From Methylobrevis albus (lineage in GTDB: Bacteria > Pseudomonadota > Alphaproteobacteria > Rhizobiales > Pleomorphomonadaceae): 64,000 nt of DNA. Made by a program: the position numbers and the translations under genes. Shown one piece after another: positions 8,079 through 15,562 of this stretch. The notes beneath the pieces are model-generated. The model was given only the letters and a program-made list of their open reading frames with translations, was not told the origin of the DNA and did no database searches. Within the stretch, counting starts at the first letter, position 1. Each line of letters starts with the position of its first letter. Where the stretch lies: assembly GCF_015904235.1 (NCBI RefSeq), contig NZ_JADZLT010000043.1, positions 62,001 through 126,000 of the forward strand, written 5' to 3'.

Positions 8079-8726
8079 TCAGGGCGTCGCGGGAGCCGCG
8101 CCACCCTCGGCCGGCGCCTCACCGGCGGCCGGCGCCTCGCCTTCGGCCGGGGCTGCGCCGTCGGCCGGAGCCGCGCCGGCTTCCGGCAGCGGGGCCGGGC
8201 TGTCGGAGAGGGTGTGCAGGTAGGCGATCAGCGCCGCGCGCTCCTCGATCGTCCGGATGCCGACGAAGCTCATGATCGTGCCGGGGACTTCCGCCCGCGG
8301 ACCGGCGAGGAAGTGGTTCAGCGTCTCGTAGTCCCAGGTGTGCTCTTCGCCATAGGCGGTCATCGCACCGGAATAGCGGAAGCCCTCGTGGCTGCCCGGC
8401 TTGCGGTTGACGATGTCCCAGAGGCCCGGACCCACCTTGTTCGTGTTGGCGCTCGAGATGTCGTGGCAGGCGACGCACTTGCGGGCGGAGGTCTCGCCGG
8501 CGGCGAGATCGGCCGAAGCGAGCAGCGGCGAGACCGGCTCGATCGCGGCGGGACCGGCATCCGCCTCGGCGGCGCCGCCAGTGTCCTCGGCCACGGCGAT
8601 CTCGTAGCCCGGCTGGGCCGGGCTCGGGGCATGGAACAGGCCCTCGGCGACGAGGCCGAGGCCCATCGCGAACAGGAGGGTGCCGAGCACGACGCCGGCG
8701 ATCTTGTTAAATTCGAACGAATCCAT
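8079..8726 (-). CDS. membrane-anchored class I cytochrome c (CycM-like)
   Basis: A 215-residue c-type cytochrome. An uncleaved N-terminal membrane anchor spans residues ~9-29. A linker leads to one heme-binding motif CVACH (Cys84, Cys87, His88). Met152 in 'GTIMSF' is the likely second axial ligand. The fold is that of the c550/c552 proteins that carry electrons from the bc1 complex to terminal oxidases. The C-terminal ~35 residues are a low-complexity Ala/Pro/Glu/Gly tail facing the periplasm, which is unusual. The ATG at 8726 has GGGAG nine bases upstream; an in-frame TTG three bases earlier is less likely. In many rhizobia this gene is divergent from kdsB-pheA; here kdsB is absent. Confidence 0.9.
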   Translation of the reverse strand: MDSFEFNKIAGVVLGTLLFAMGLGLVAEGLFHAPSPAQPGYEIAVAEDTGGAAEADAGPAAIEPVSPLLASADLAAGETSARKCVACHDISSANTNKVGPGLWDIVNRKPGSHEGFRYSGAMTAYGEEHTWDYETLNHFLAGPRAEVPGTIMSFVGIRTIEERAALIAYLHTLSDSPAPLPEAGAAPADGAAPAEGEAPAAGEAPAEGGAAPATP

Positions 8727-8729
8727 CAA

Positions 8730-9194
8730 CGAGGCTCCCAGCGGGGCGGCTACCGCCGGCGCGGCGTCCGGATCGCCCCCGATTCATGCGTGGACCGGCC
8801 ATCGTTGCTGGTCCGTGGACATCGGCGCATGGGCCCCAGAGCCCATGGAAACAAACACCCGTTCGACTGCGCATCGACCAGCGACGCGGCGGCTGCGGGT
8901 GATCGACATGCCGCTGCACCTCCGCCCGACATAGCGCCTCGGGGCGCCCGCGCCAAGATACTGCGATGCAGCAACAGGTCGAATAGGCCTAAAGCATTGG
9001 CCCTCAGTTTCGAAACGTTATAGACGGCCGGGCTGGCCTGTCCATATCCACCGCGGCGAAACCGTGACGAATCGAACGGTCGCCCGGGACTTTCGCTTCG
9101 CCCCCGCCTCGGCTAGACGAAAGGCCGCGCCGGCGGTCCCGCCGCGCGACGGACCCGCGGCCGGACGGCCCGGCCGCATCAGGTGGACGAGGAC
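8730..9194. other. divergent intergenic region without a gene
   Basis: About 460 bases separate the divergent cytochrome c and pheA genes. I find no convincing reading frame with coding character and no RNA gene. A short hairpin GGACC...GGTCC lies near 8800. Promoters for both genes should be here, but no strong -35/-10 pair stands out. In related genomes this is where kdsB lies. Confidence 0.6.
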
Positions 9195-10061
9195 ATGAAC
9201 AACAGGCTCAGGGTCGCGTTTCAGGGCGAGCGCGGCGCCAATTCCGAGATCGCCAGTCTCGATGTCTATCCGGACGCCGAGCCGGTGCCGTGCCCGACCT
9301 TCGAGGACTGCTTTGCCGCGGTCCAGTCGGGCGCCGTCGATCTCGCGATGATCCCGATCGAGAATTCGCTCGCCGGGCGCGTCGCCGACATCCACCACCT
9401 GTTGCCCGACTCCGGCCTCAACATCGTCGGCGAGTACTTCCTGCCGATCCATTTCCACCTGATGGCGCCGCGCGGCGCGACGCTGGGTGGGCTGAAGTCG
9501 GTCGAGAGCCACGTCCACGCGCTCGGCCAGTGCCGGCGCATCATCCGCAAATACGGCCTCACGCCGGTTGTCGCCGGTGACACGGCGGGGGCGGCCCGCC
9601 TCGTTTCGGAAGCGAACGACCTCACCCGGTCGGCGCTGGCGCCGGTGCGCGCCGCGTCGATCTATGGTCTCGACATCCTGGCCCGTGACGTCGAGGACGC
9701 CGCCCACAACACCACCCGCTTCGTGATCCTCTCGCCGACGCCGGCGAACGCGTCGGCCGGCAACGGACCCGTGATCACCACCTTCGTCTTCCGCGTGCGC
9801 AACATCCCCGCCGCCCTCTACAAGGGCCTCGGCGGCTTTGCGACCAATGGCATCAACATGACGAAGCTCGAGAGCTACCAGCTCGAGGGCCAGTTCTTCG
9901 CGACGCAGTTCTATGCCGACGTCGAGGGCCACCCGGATGAGCCGGGCCTGCGCCGCGCGCTGGAGGAACTGGCGTTCTTCTCCGCCGAGCTCAGGATCCT
10001 CGGCGTCTACCCGGCGAGCCCGTTCCGCGAGAAACTCCGCGAAAGCGTGCCGGCGGAGTAG
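9195..10061 (+). CDS. pheA: prephenate dehydratase
   Basis: A 288-residue monofunctional prephenate dehydratase, which converts prephenate to phenylpyruvate in phenylalanine synthesis. The N-terminal catalytic domain runs from 'VAFQGERGANSEIA' through 'MIPIENSLAGRVADIHHLL' to 'NTTRFVIL', which carries the catalytic threonine. An ACT domain follows ('GALYKGL'-like segment 'AALYKGLGGFATNGINMTKLESY') with the Leu-Glu-Ser motif that binds phenylalanine for feedback inhibition. There is no chorismate mutase domain. The ATG at 9195 is preferred; a GTG at 9183 would add four residues. The gene is convergent with bacterioferritin. Confidence 0.95.
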   Translation: MNNRLRVAFQGERGANSEIASLDVYPDAEPVPCPTFEDCFAAVQSGAVDLAMIPIENSLAGRVADIHHLLPDSGLNIVGEYFLPIHFHLMAPRGATLGGLKSVESHVHALGQCRRIIRKYGLTPVVAGDTAGAARLVSEANDLTRSALAPVRAASIYGLDILARDVEDAAHNTTRFVILSPTPANASAGNGPVITTFVFRVRNIPAALYKGLGGFATNGINMTKLESYQLEGQFFATQFYADVEGHPDEPGLRRALEELAFFSAELRILGVYPASPFREKLRESVPAE

Positions 10062-10070
10062 GCTGACGGA

Positions 10071-10100
10071 GCCCGGGGCGCGAGGATCGCGCCGCCGGGC
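10071..10100. terminator. hairpin between convergent pheA and bfr
   Basis: GCCCGG + GGCGCGA, loop GGA, TCGCGCC + CCGGGC form a 13-bp stem with one bulged G, between the two convergent stops. There is no T run on the plus strand, so efficiency is uncertain. Confidence 0.5.
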
Positions 10101-10109
10101 CCGGCGTCC

Positions 10110-10595
10110 TTATTCGGCCTCGTCGGCCGAGGCGGCGTTGAGCAGGCCGTAGCGCTCCTCGCCGAGCTTGTCGAGCAGGCTGATCTGTGTCTCGAGGAAG
10201 TCGATGTGGCCTTCCTCGTCCTCGAGCAGGTCCTCGAACAGCTCCATCGAGACGTAGTCGCGCTCGGCTTCGCAGATCTCGCGCGACTGCGCATAGGCGG
10301 TGCGGGCCTCGTACTCGCCGGCGAGATCGGCCTCGAGCACTTCGCGCAGGTTCTGGCCGATGCGCAGCGGCGCCAGCGTCTGCAGGTTGGGGTGGCCTTC
10401 GAGGAAGATGATGCGGGCGACGAGCTTGTCGGCGTGCTGCATCTCCTCGATCGATTCGGCCCGCTCCTTCTTGGCGAGCTTCTGGAAACCCCAGTCCTCG
10501 AGCAGGCGGTAATGCAGCCAGTACTGGTTGACCGCGCCGAGTTCGAGGAACAGCGCCTCGTTGAGGCGGGCGATGACTTTCTCCGAGCCCTTCAT
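10110..10595 (-). CDS. bfr: bacterioferritin
   Basis: A 161-residue heme-containing ferritin that stores iron as a 24-subunit shell and oxidises Fe(II) at a di-iron centre. All ferroxidase ligands sit at canonical positions: Glu18, Glu51 and His54, with Glu94, Glu127 and His130 later ('[14 protein letters not shown]'). Met52 is the inter-subunit heme ligand. The ATG at 10595 gives the usual 'MKG...[10 protein letters not shown]' start and has GGAG six bases upstream; an ATG at 10607 would add four residues and overlap that GGAG. An Irr-type box lies 76 bases upstream of the start, so expression is probably tied to iron/heme status. Confidence 0.96.
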   Translation of the reverse strand: MKGSEKVIARLNEALFLELGAVNQYWLHYRLLEDWGFQKLAKKERAESIEEMQHADKLVARIIFLEGHPNLQTLAPLRIGQNLREVLEADLAGEYEARTAYAQSREICEAERDYVSMELFEDLLEDEEGHIDFLETQISLLDKLGEERYGLLNAASADEAE

Positions 10596-10670
10596 GTGCA
10601 ACTCCATGCGCTTGAAATGATCTGATGCCGCCGACCTTAGCGCAGGCGCCGGGGCAAGGAAACGGAAAAA

Positions 10671-10687
10671 GTTGGAATCGTTCTAAA
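10671..10687 (-). promoter_or_regulatory. ICE-like Irr box upstream of bfr
   Basis: Read on the minus strand the site is TTTAGAACGATTCCAAC. It fits the rhizobial iron-control-element pattern TTTRGAAYNRTTCYAAA at 16 of 17 positions. A possible promoter (TTTCCT, 17 bases, TAAGGT) lies between the box and the bfr start. In Hyphomicrobiales, Irr acts at such sites on iron-storage and heme genes. This is a motif match only; the irr gene is not in the window. Confidence 0.6.
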
Positions 10688-10810
10688 CTGACCGGTGTCC
10701 GGGGCGAAAGCGTTGGCGCCGAGGGGCGAGGGGGCGGGGTCCGGCACATCCCGCGTTTCGTCGCGGCCCGGGACCGTCTACCATGCCCGAAACGGGAGAC
10801 ACGGCAGAGC

Positions 10811-11737
10811 ATGGCCTATCGGTTCAAGCGGTCCGACGCGACGGTCGAACACGGCGTCCGGCGAATCGCCGGCGAACAGTTCGACCGCGCGATCGCAACG
10901 GCGCTCGGCGGCGGCGAGCCGACGGCGATCGTGCATGAGGTCCGCACCCGCTGCAAGCAGCTGCGCGGCCTCGTCCGCCTGGTGCGCGACGACCTCGACG
11001 GCTACGCCGCCGCCAACGCCGCGGTGCGCGACGCCGCGGCCGGCCTGTCGGCGCTGCGCGACCGCGGTGCGATGGTCGAAACCTGCACCCGCCTCGCCGA
11101 GGGCCCCGGCGACGAGGATGGCCGCCGGGCGGCAGCCCTGCTCGCGCGCGCCTTCGCCGACCGGGTCGACGCGGGCGGCACGGCCGCCGAAACGCGCGAG
11201 AAGCTCACCGCCTTCGCCGACACCATGGCCGCGGCCCGGGCGACGGTGCAGGGCTGGCAGGTCGACGGCCGCGGCTTCGAACCGGTGGCGCACGGTCTGA
11301 TCCGCACCCTCGGCGAGGCCGAGGCGGCGATGCGGACGGCGCGCAAGGAGCGCGAGATCGAGGCGTTCCACGCCTGGCGCAAGAGCGTGAAGTACCACTG
11401 GTACCACGCCCGCCTGCTCTCGCCGGTCTGGCCGGAGACGATCGCGCCGCAGATCGAGGCGGCGAAGGGGCTCGGCGAACTGCTCGGCCATCACCACGAC
11501 CTCGCCGTCCTCACCGAGCACCTCGCCGCCGATCCGGCGCCCGCGGACGTCGCCGCGATCGACACCGCCGCCGTGGCGGCGCTCGTGGCCACCCGCGCGG
11601 CGGCGCTGGAGCGCGACGCCTTCGCGCTCGGCGCGCTGCTCTTTGCCGAGCGGCCGAAGCGGCTCGCAAGGCGCTGGGGCAAATACTGGAAGCTCTGGCG
11701 CAGCGCGGCACCGGGCGGCGCAGGCCGCAGCGGCTGA
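10811..11737 (+). CDS. CHAD domain-containing protein
   Basis: A 308-residue protein made almost wholly of a CHAD domain, an all-helical fold rich in conserved histidines and basic residues that binds inorganic polyphosphate. Visible signatures are 'VHEVRTRCKQLRGLVRLVR' near residue 40, 'FHAWRKSVKYHWYHARLL' near 190 and 'LGHHHDLAVLTEHL' near 230, the usual places for the HxxRxxxK elements. No signal peptide or membrane segment is present. The ATG at 10811 begins 'MAYRFKRSDATVEHGVRRI'. A CYTH gene begins 84 bases downstream; CHAD and CYTH domains often co-occur because both handle phosphate chains, so joint polyphosphate metabolism is likely. Confidence 0.9.
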   Translation: MAYRFKRSDATVEHGVRRIAGEQFDRAIATALGGGEPTAIVHEVRTRCKQLRGLVRLVRDDLDGYAAANAAVRDAAAGLSALRDRGAMVETCTRLAEGPGDEDGRRAAALLARAFADRVDAGGTAAETREKLTAFADTMAAARATVQGWQVDGRGFEPVAHGLIRTLGEAEAAMRTARKEREIEAFHAWRKSVKYHWYHARLLSPVWPETIAPQIEAAKGLGELLGHHHDLAVLTEHLAADPAPADVAAIDTAAVAALVATRAAALERDAFALGALLFAERPKRLARRWGKYWKLWRSAAPGGAGRSG

Positions 11738-11821
11738 CGGCGGCGCCGCGACCGCGGCCGGGTCCGGTGGCGGCTGCTGCGCCCCGGCTGCGGCCGACAC
11801 CCCCCTTGCATGAGGCGAGCG

Positions 11822-12325
11822 ATGGCGACCGAGATCGAGCGCAAGTTCCTGGTGAAGGGCGACGGCTGGCGCGCGGCGGCCGGGCCGCCGCGGCGGCTGG
11901 CGCAGGCCTATCTCTGCGGCGGCGCCGGCACCACGGTGCGCGTGCGCATCGTCGACGACGAGCGCGGCTATCTCACCATCAAGGGCCGGACACTGGAGCT
12001 TGCCGGCGGCGTCGCCGGCTCGGCGCGGGCCGAGTTCGAGTACGAAATCCCGCTCGCCGACGCCGAGGCGATGCTGCAACTCAGGACCGGGGCGCTGCTG
12101 GCGAAATCGCGCCATGTCGTGCCGGAGGCGGGCGGCCTCGCCTTCGAGGTCGACGTGTTCGAGGCCGACTATGCAGGCCTCGTCGTCGCGGAGATCGAGC
12201 TGCCGGCACCCGACGCCCCGTTCACCCGGCCCGACTGGCTCGGCGACGAGGTGACCGGCGACCCGCGCTATTTCAACGCCGCGATGGCGTCCGGCAACGG
12301 CCCGCCGACAGGCTCGAACGCCTAG
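11822..12325 (+). CDS. CYTH domain protein (probable inorganic triphosphatase)
   Basis: A 167-residue CYTH/triphosphate tunnel metalloenzyme. The signature ExExK is at residues 4-8 ('EIERK'), followed by alternating charged beta strands ('TTVRVRI', 'GYLTIKGR', 'RAEFEYEI', 'FEVDVFEADYAGLVVAEIEL') that line the tunnel. The size suits a bacterial short-form inorganic triphosphatase. The ATG at 11822 is preferred because it gives the canonical 'MATEIERKFLV' and has GAGG six bases upstream; an ATG at 11810 would add four residues. It lies in tandem with the CHAD gene. Its TAG overlaps the stop of the convergent membrane-protein gene through a shared CTAG. Confidence 0.9.
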   Translation: MATEIERKFLVKGDGWRAAAGPPRRLAQAYLCGGAGTTVRVRIVDDERGYLTIKGRTLELAGGVAGSARAEFEYEIPLADAEAMLQLRTGALLAKSRHVVPEAGGLAFEVDVFEADYAGLVVAEIELPAPDAPFTRPDWLGDEVTGDPRYFNAAMASGNGPPTGSNA

Positions 12326-12816
12326 ACCGGCCGCGTCGTCGCCGGCCGGAACCGCTTGAGGCTGCGCCAGCCCGCCCAGACGAGGATGGCGAGGGCTGCG
12401 ACCTGGGCTGCCGCAAACGGCGGCTCGGCTCCCGTCGGCGCCAGCGCATGGAGCGGCCCGACCTTCTGGAACGCCTGCACGATCAGCACGAACACGTTCA
12501 GCCAGAGCGCGGCGATCGCCGTCACCACGTAGACCACGCGCCACGCCCCGGCGAGATGGAACCGGTAGAGCGCGGCGAAGGCGAGGGCGAGCAGGACGGT
12601 CGAGAGAACGCCGAAAGCGAGGGCCGGCGTGAAAACGCTGATCGGAAACAGGAACCCGGTCAGGCTGGTCGCAAGCGTCAGCCACAGGAAGGCGGCGGTC
12701 CAGCCGGCGCGCAGGCGGCCGGCGGCGAGATCGGCAACCGCGACGAGACCGGCCGCGATGGCGGCGAGGCTGATCGCGACATGGATGAGCACAAAGGCCT
12801 GACTGGAGAAGAACAT
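12322..12816 (-). CDS. small four-helix membrane protein, unknown function
   Basis: A 164-residue protein with four predicted transmembrane helices: 'FVLIHVAISLAAIAAGLVAV', 'WTAAFLWLTLATSLTGFLF', 'PALAFGVLSTVLLALAFAAL', and a fourth near 'WRVVYVVTAIAALWLNVFVL', followed by a hydrophobic C-terminal stretch. I do not recognise a named family; 'TGFLFP' in the second helix looks conserved-type. No catalytic motif is visible. The start at 12816 is chosen because membrane-type sequence begins there; an ATG pair at 12849/12846 has a better AGAGG site and would add about 11 residues. The gene is convergent with the CYTH gene. Confidence 0.65.
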   Translation of the reverse strand: MFFSSQAFVLIHVAISLAAIAAGLVAVADLAAGRLRAGWTAAFLWLTLATSLTGFLFPISVFTPALAFGVLSTVLLALAFAALYRFHLAGAWRVVYVVTAIAALWLNVFVLIVQAFQKVGPLHALAPTGAEPPFAAAQVAALAILVWAGWRSLKRFRPATTRPV

Positions 12817-12938
12817 CGCAAGACCCCCCGGTCGACGATGGTTCATCATAGACCTCTGAGCCCGGAAAGCGAGTCGGCCCGCAAAATATGCGAGAAACAA
12901 CTGCGTCGCCGGGGCGCCGTTGCTGCGCGCGGGGCCGT

Positions 12939-14312
12939 TCAGCACTCGACCAGGTTGACCGCGAGGCCGCCCTGGGAGGTTTCCTTGTATTTCGACTGCA
13001 TATCGAGCCCGGTCTGCCGCATGGTGGCGATCACCTTGTCGAGCGAGACCACGTGCGTGCCGTCGCCGTGCAGGGCGAGCGAGGCGGCGTTGATCGCCTT
13101 GACGGCGCCGAAGGCGTTGCGCTCGATGCAGGGGATCTGCACCAGGCCGCCGATCGGGTCGCAGGTCATGCCGAGGTGATGCTCCATGCCGATCTCGGCG
13201 GCGTTCTCGATCTGCTCGTTGGAGCCGCCGAGCGCCGCGGCGAGCCCCGCCGCCGCCATCGAGCAGGCGACGCCGACCTCGCCCTGGCAGCCGACCTCGG
13301 CCCCCGAGATCGAGGCGTTCATCTTGAAGAGGCCGCCGATCGCGGTGGCGGTGAGCAGGAAGGTGCGGATGCCGGCCTCGTCGGCGCCCTCGCAGAAGTC
13401 GCGGTAGTAGCGCAGCACGGCGGGCACGACGCCGGCGGCGCCGTTGGTCGGCGCCGTCACCACGCGGCCGCCGGCGGCGTTCTCCTCGTTGACGGCGATG
13501 GCGAAGGTGGAGACATAGTCCATCGGCTCGTGCGCGCGCTTCAGGTTCATGCCGCGCCCGGCGACGACCTTCTCGTAGATGCGCCGCGCCCGCCGCTTGA
13601 CGAAGAGGCCGCCCGGCAGCTCGCCGTCGGTGGCAAGGCCCCGGTCGATGCAGAACATCATGGTCTCGGCGACCCGCGCGAGATGCGTCTCGACCACGTC
13701 GCCCGCGCGCAGCGTCAGCTCGTTGGCGAGCACCATCTCGGCGATCTTCAGCCCGCTGTCGCGGCCGAAGCCGAGCAGCTGCTCGCCCGAGCGGAAATCG
13801 TAGGGCACCGGCACCGCGTCGGCCGGCGCCGGGGCGCCGACCTCGTCCTCAGGCACGACGAAGCCGCCGCCGACCGAGCACCAGCGCTCGTGGCGGAGCA
13901 CCGCGCCGGCCGCGTCCAGCGCGGTGAAGGCGAGCGTGTTCGGGTGTTTCGGGCACTCGGTGACGCCGTCGAACACGAGGTGCACCGCCGGATCGAACGG
14001 CACCCCCGGTCCGCCACCCAGCCGCAGCCGACCCTTGGACGCGATCTCGGCGACGATCGCGTCGGCGCGGTCGGGGTCGACGGTTTCGGGCATCTCGCCG
14101 GCGAGGCCGAGGATCACCGCCTTGTCGGTGGCATGGCCGCGGCCGGTCCAGGCGAGCGAGCCGAAGAGGTCGATCCGCACCCCGGCGACCGCGGCCATCA
14201 CGCCGGTGTCGGCGAGGGCGCGCAGGAAGGAGTTGGCGGCCTTCATCGGCCCGACGGTGTGCGAGGACGACGGGCCGATGCCGATCTTGAACAGTTCGAA
14301 GACGCTGATCAC
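12939..14312 (-). CDS. sdaA: L-serine ammonia-lyase (iron-sulfur L-serine dehydratase)
   Basis: A 457-residue single-chain L-serine dehydratase that deaminates L-serine to pyruvate and ammonia with a [4Fe-4S] cluster. The N-terminal beta domain starts '[22 protein letters not shown]', where SSSHT is typical. The C-terminal alpha domain carries '[17 protein letters not shown]' and '[19 protein letters not shown]', which provide the cluster cysteines. Length matches the bacterial type. The start is most likely the GTG at 14312 with GGGGGA about 8 bases upstream; the GTG at 14318 is too close to that site. It fits with sarcosine use, which yields glycine and then serine. Confidence 0.95.
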   Translation of the reverse strand: MISVFELFKIGIGPSSSHTVGPMKAANSFLRALADTGVMAAVAGVRIDLFGSLAWTGRGHATDKAVILGLAGEMPETVDPDRADAIVAEIASKGRLRLGGGPGVPFDPAVHLVFDGVTECPKHPNTLAFTALDAAGAVLRHERWCSVGGGFVVPEDEVGAPAPADAVPVPYDFRSGEQLLGFGRDSGLKIAEMVLANELTLRAGDVVETHLARVAETMMFCIDRGLATDGELPGGLFVKRRARRIYEKVVAGRGMNLKRAHEPMDYVSTFAIAVNEENAAGGRVVTAPTNGAAGVVPAVLRYYRDFCEGADEAGIRTFLLTATAIGGLFKMNASISGAEVGCQGEVGVACSMAAAGLAAALGGSNEQIENAAEIGMEHHLGMTCDPIGGLVQIPCIERNAFGAVKAINAASLALHGDGTHVVSLDKVIATMRQTGLDMQSKYKETSQGGLAVNLVEC

Positions 14313-14475
14313 CGGCACGTTCCCCCGCCTGCGGCCATGGCCGCATTTTCCCTTATCGGATGACAGTACCGCGCCGGCGCCCGCCAATTTGCACGCATGC
14401 GACCGGCGACTTGTTCGCGCCCGACCGCGCGCCGCAGCGCAGCGGCGCGGCCGGACGACTGTCCCGGCGTCAAAG

Positions 14476-15207
14476 CTAGGTGGTTTCGGCGATCTTCGGC
14501 GCACCGGCGGGATCGGCGGCGGCAGGCGACGTCGCGGCGCCGTCGGCGAGGCATCGCCCGGCGAGCAGGCGCTCCAGCACCTCCACCACGCGGCTGTACT
14601 CGGTCTCGTCGAGCGGGCTGATCTCGAACAATTCGAGCGAGCAGATCCCTTCCATGGCGAGGAAGGCGATCAGCGACAGGTCCGGGTCGTGGTCGCCGGC
14701 GAGGCGGGCGCGGATCTCGCGGTTATAGGCGCGGATCGGCTCCAGCAGCATCGGGTCCTCGGCGATCGCGGCGATCAGCCCGGCCGGCGGCGGCCCCTCC
14801 TGCCGACAGATCGACATGGTCGCGGCGATGTGGCTGCGCACCGCCCGGTTCGGCGCATTGTCGCCGAGCCGCTCGGCGATCGCGGCGCGCTCCTCGCGGA
14901 TGCGCCCGACGTACTCGCCGATCAGCGCCTTGAGCAGGGCCGACTTGGTGGGGAAATTGTAGAGCAGGCCACCCTTGGAAATCTCGGCGCGCTCGGCGAC
15001 GGCATCCAGCGAAAGCCGCGCCGCACCTTCGGTGCGGACGAGTTCGCCGGCTGCGGCGACGATCTTGTCGCGCGAACTCGGGCGGCCCCGGGGCTTGATC
15101 ATATCGGCGATCCTGTTCTTATTCTTCTGCGGGCGCCGGTCCACCCGGACCGACGGCGCAGGCATGGGCATCTGCCCCGGCTTGGTCGCCGTCGCTGCGA
15201 CCGGCAT
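14476..15207 (-). CDS. TetR/AcrR family regulator, probable repressor of the adjacent RND efflux pair
   Basis: A 243-residue TetR-type repressor. The helix-turn-helix covers about residues 45-90 ('RDKIVAAAGELVRTEGAARLSLDAVAERAEISKGGLLYNFPTK' region), and a C-terminal ligand-binding half follows. The ATG at 15207 has GGAAG upstream; an internal ATG at 15102 ('MIKPRGRPSS') also has an AGGA site and would give a 208-residue protein of more usual length, so the start is uncertain. It is divergent from the efflux genes, with a perfect palindrome between the -35 and -10 of their promoter, so this protein probably represses the pump until an inducer binds. Confidence 0.9.
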   Translation of the reverse strand: MPVAATATKPGQMPMPAPSVRVDRRPQKNKNRIADMIKPRGRPSSRDKIVAAAGELVRTEGAARLSLDAVAERAEISKGGLLYNFPTKSALLKALIGEYVGRIREERAAIAERLGDNAPNRAVRSHIAATMSICRQEGPPPAGLIAAIAEDPMLLEPIRAYNREIRARLAGDHDPDLSLIAFLAMEGICSLELFEISPLDETEYSRVVEVLERLLAGRCLADGAATSPAAADPAGAPKIAETT

Positions 15208-15373
15208 TCATCATCTTCCGCGGTAACGACGACGTGCACTGGACGAGAACGCACGCCATGTCATTTAGGTCCGCGGAACATCCGAGACATCAGACGTCAC
15301 CGGCGGACCGGGGAAGGAATAGCGGCTCATGTTGCCCTGCAGCAACAGGGCAGCACCAATGCCCGAACGGGCG

Positions 15374-15403
15374 TTGACAGAACCGTCCGGACGGTAAAGT
15401 AAT
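15374..15403 (+). promoter_or_regulatory. efflux promoter with TetR-type operator
   Basis: TTGACA (15374-15379) is a consensus -35; AGTAAT (15398-15403) is a plausible -10 at 18-bp spacing. Between them lies the perfect 14-bp palindrome ACCGTCCGGACGGT (15382-15395). A repressor bound there would block RNA polymerase. Assignment to the adjacent TetR regulator is by position. Confidence 0.65.
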
Positions 15404-15562
15404 AGCCGCAGTTGTCAAGTGCGCGGCGCCCTTCTTCACCCTGTCCCTTTGGACGGCCGGTGGAGCGCGACTGCCGGCCGGACCGTTTCATGGCCTGTGG
15501 CGTGGAACGGCGGCCGGCTGTTTTCGTCTGGGGTCGCGGAGTTCGGCCTGGAGCCCCAGTTC

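Noticed and set aside
10778-12685. A 635-codon open frame antisense to the CHAD and CYTH genes
   Set aside because: Spans two good genes and has no recognisable domain or ribosome-binding site.
12888-14363. A 491-codon plus-strand frame opposite sdaA
   Set aside because: sdaA shows all serine-dehydratase motifs on the minus strand, and the plus frame shows none.
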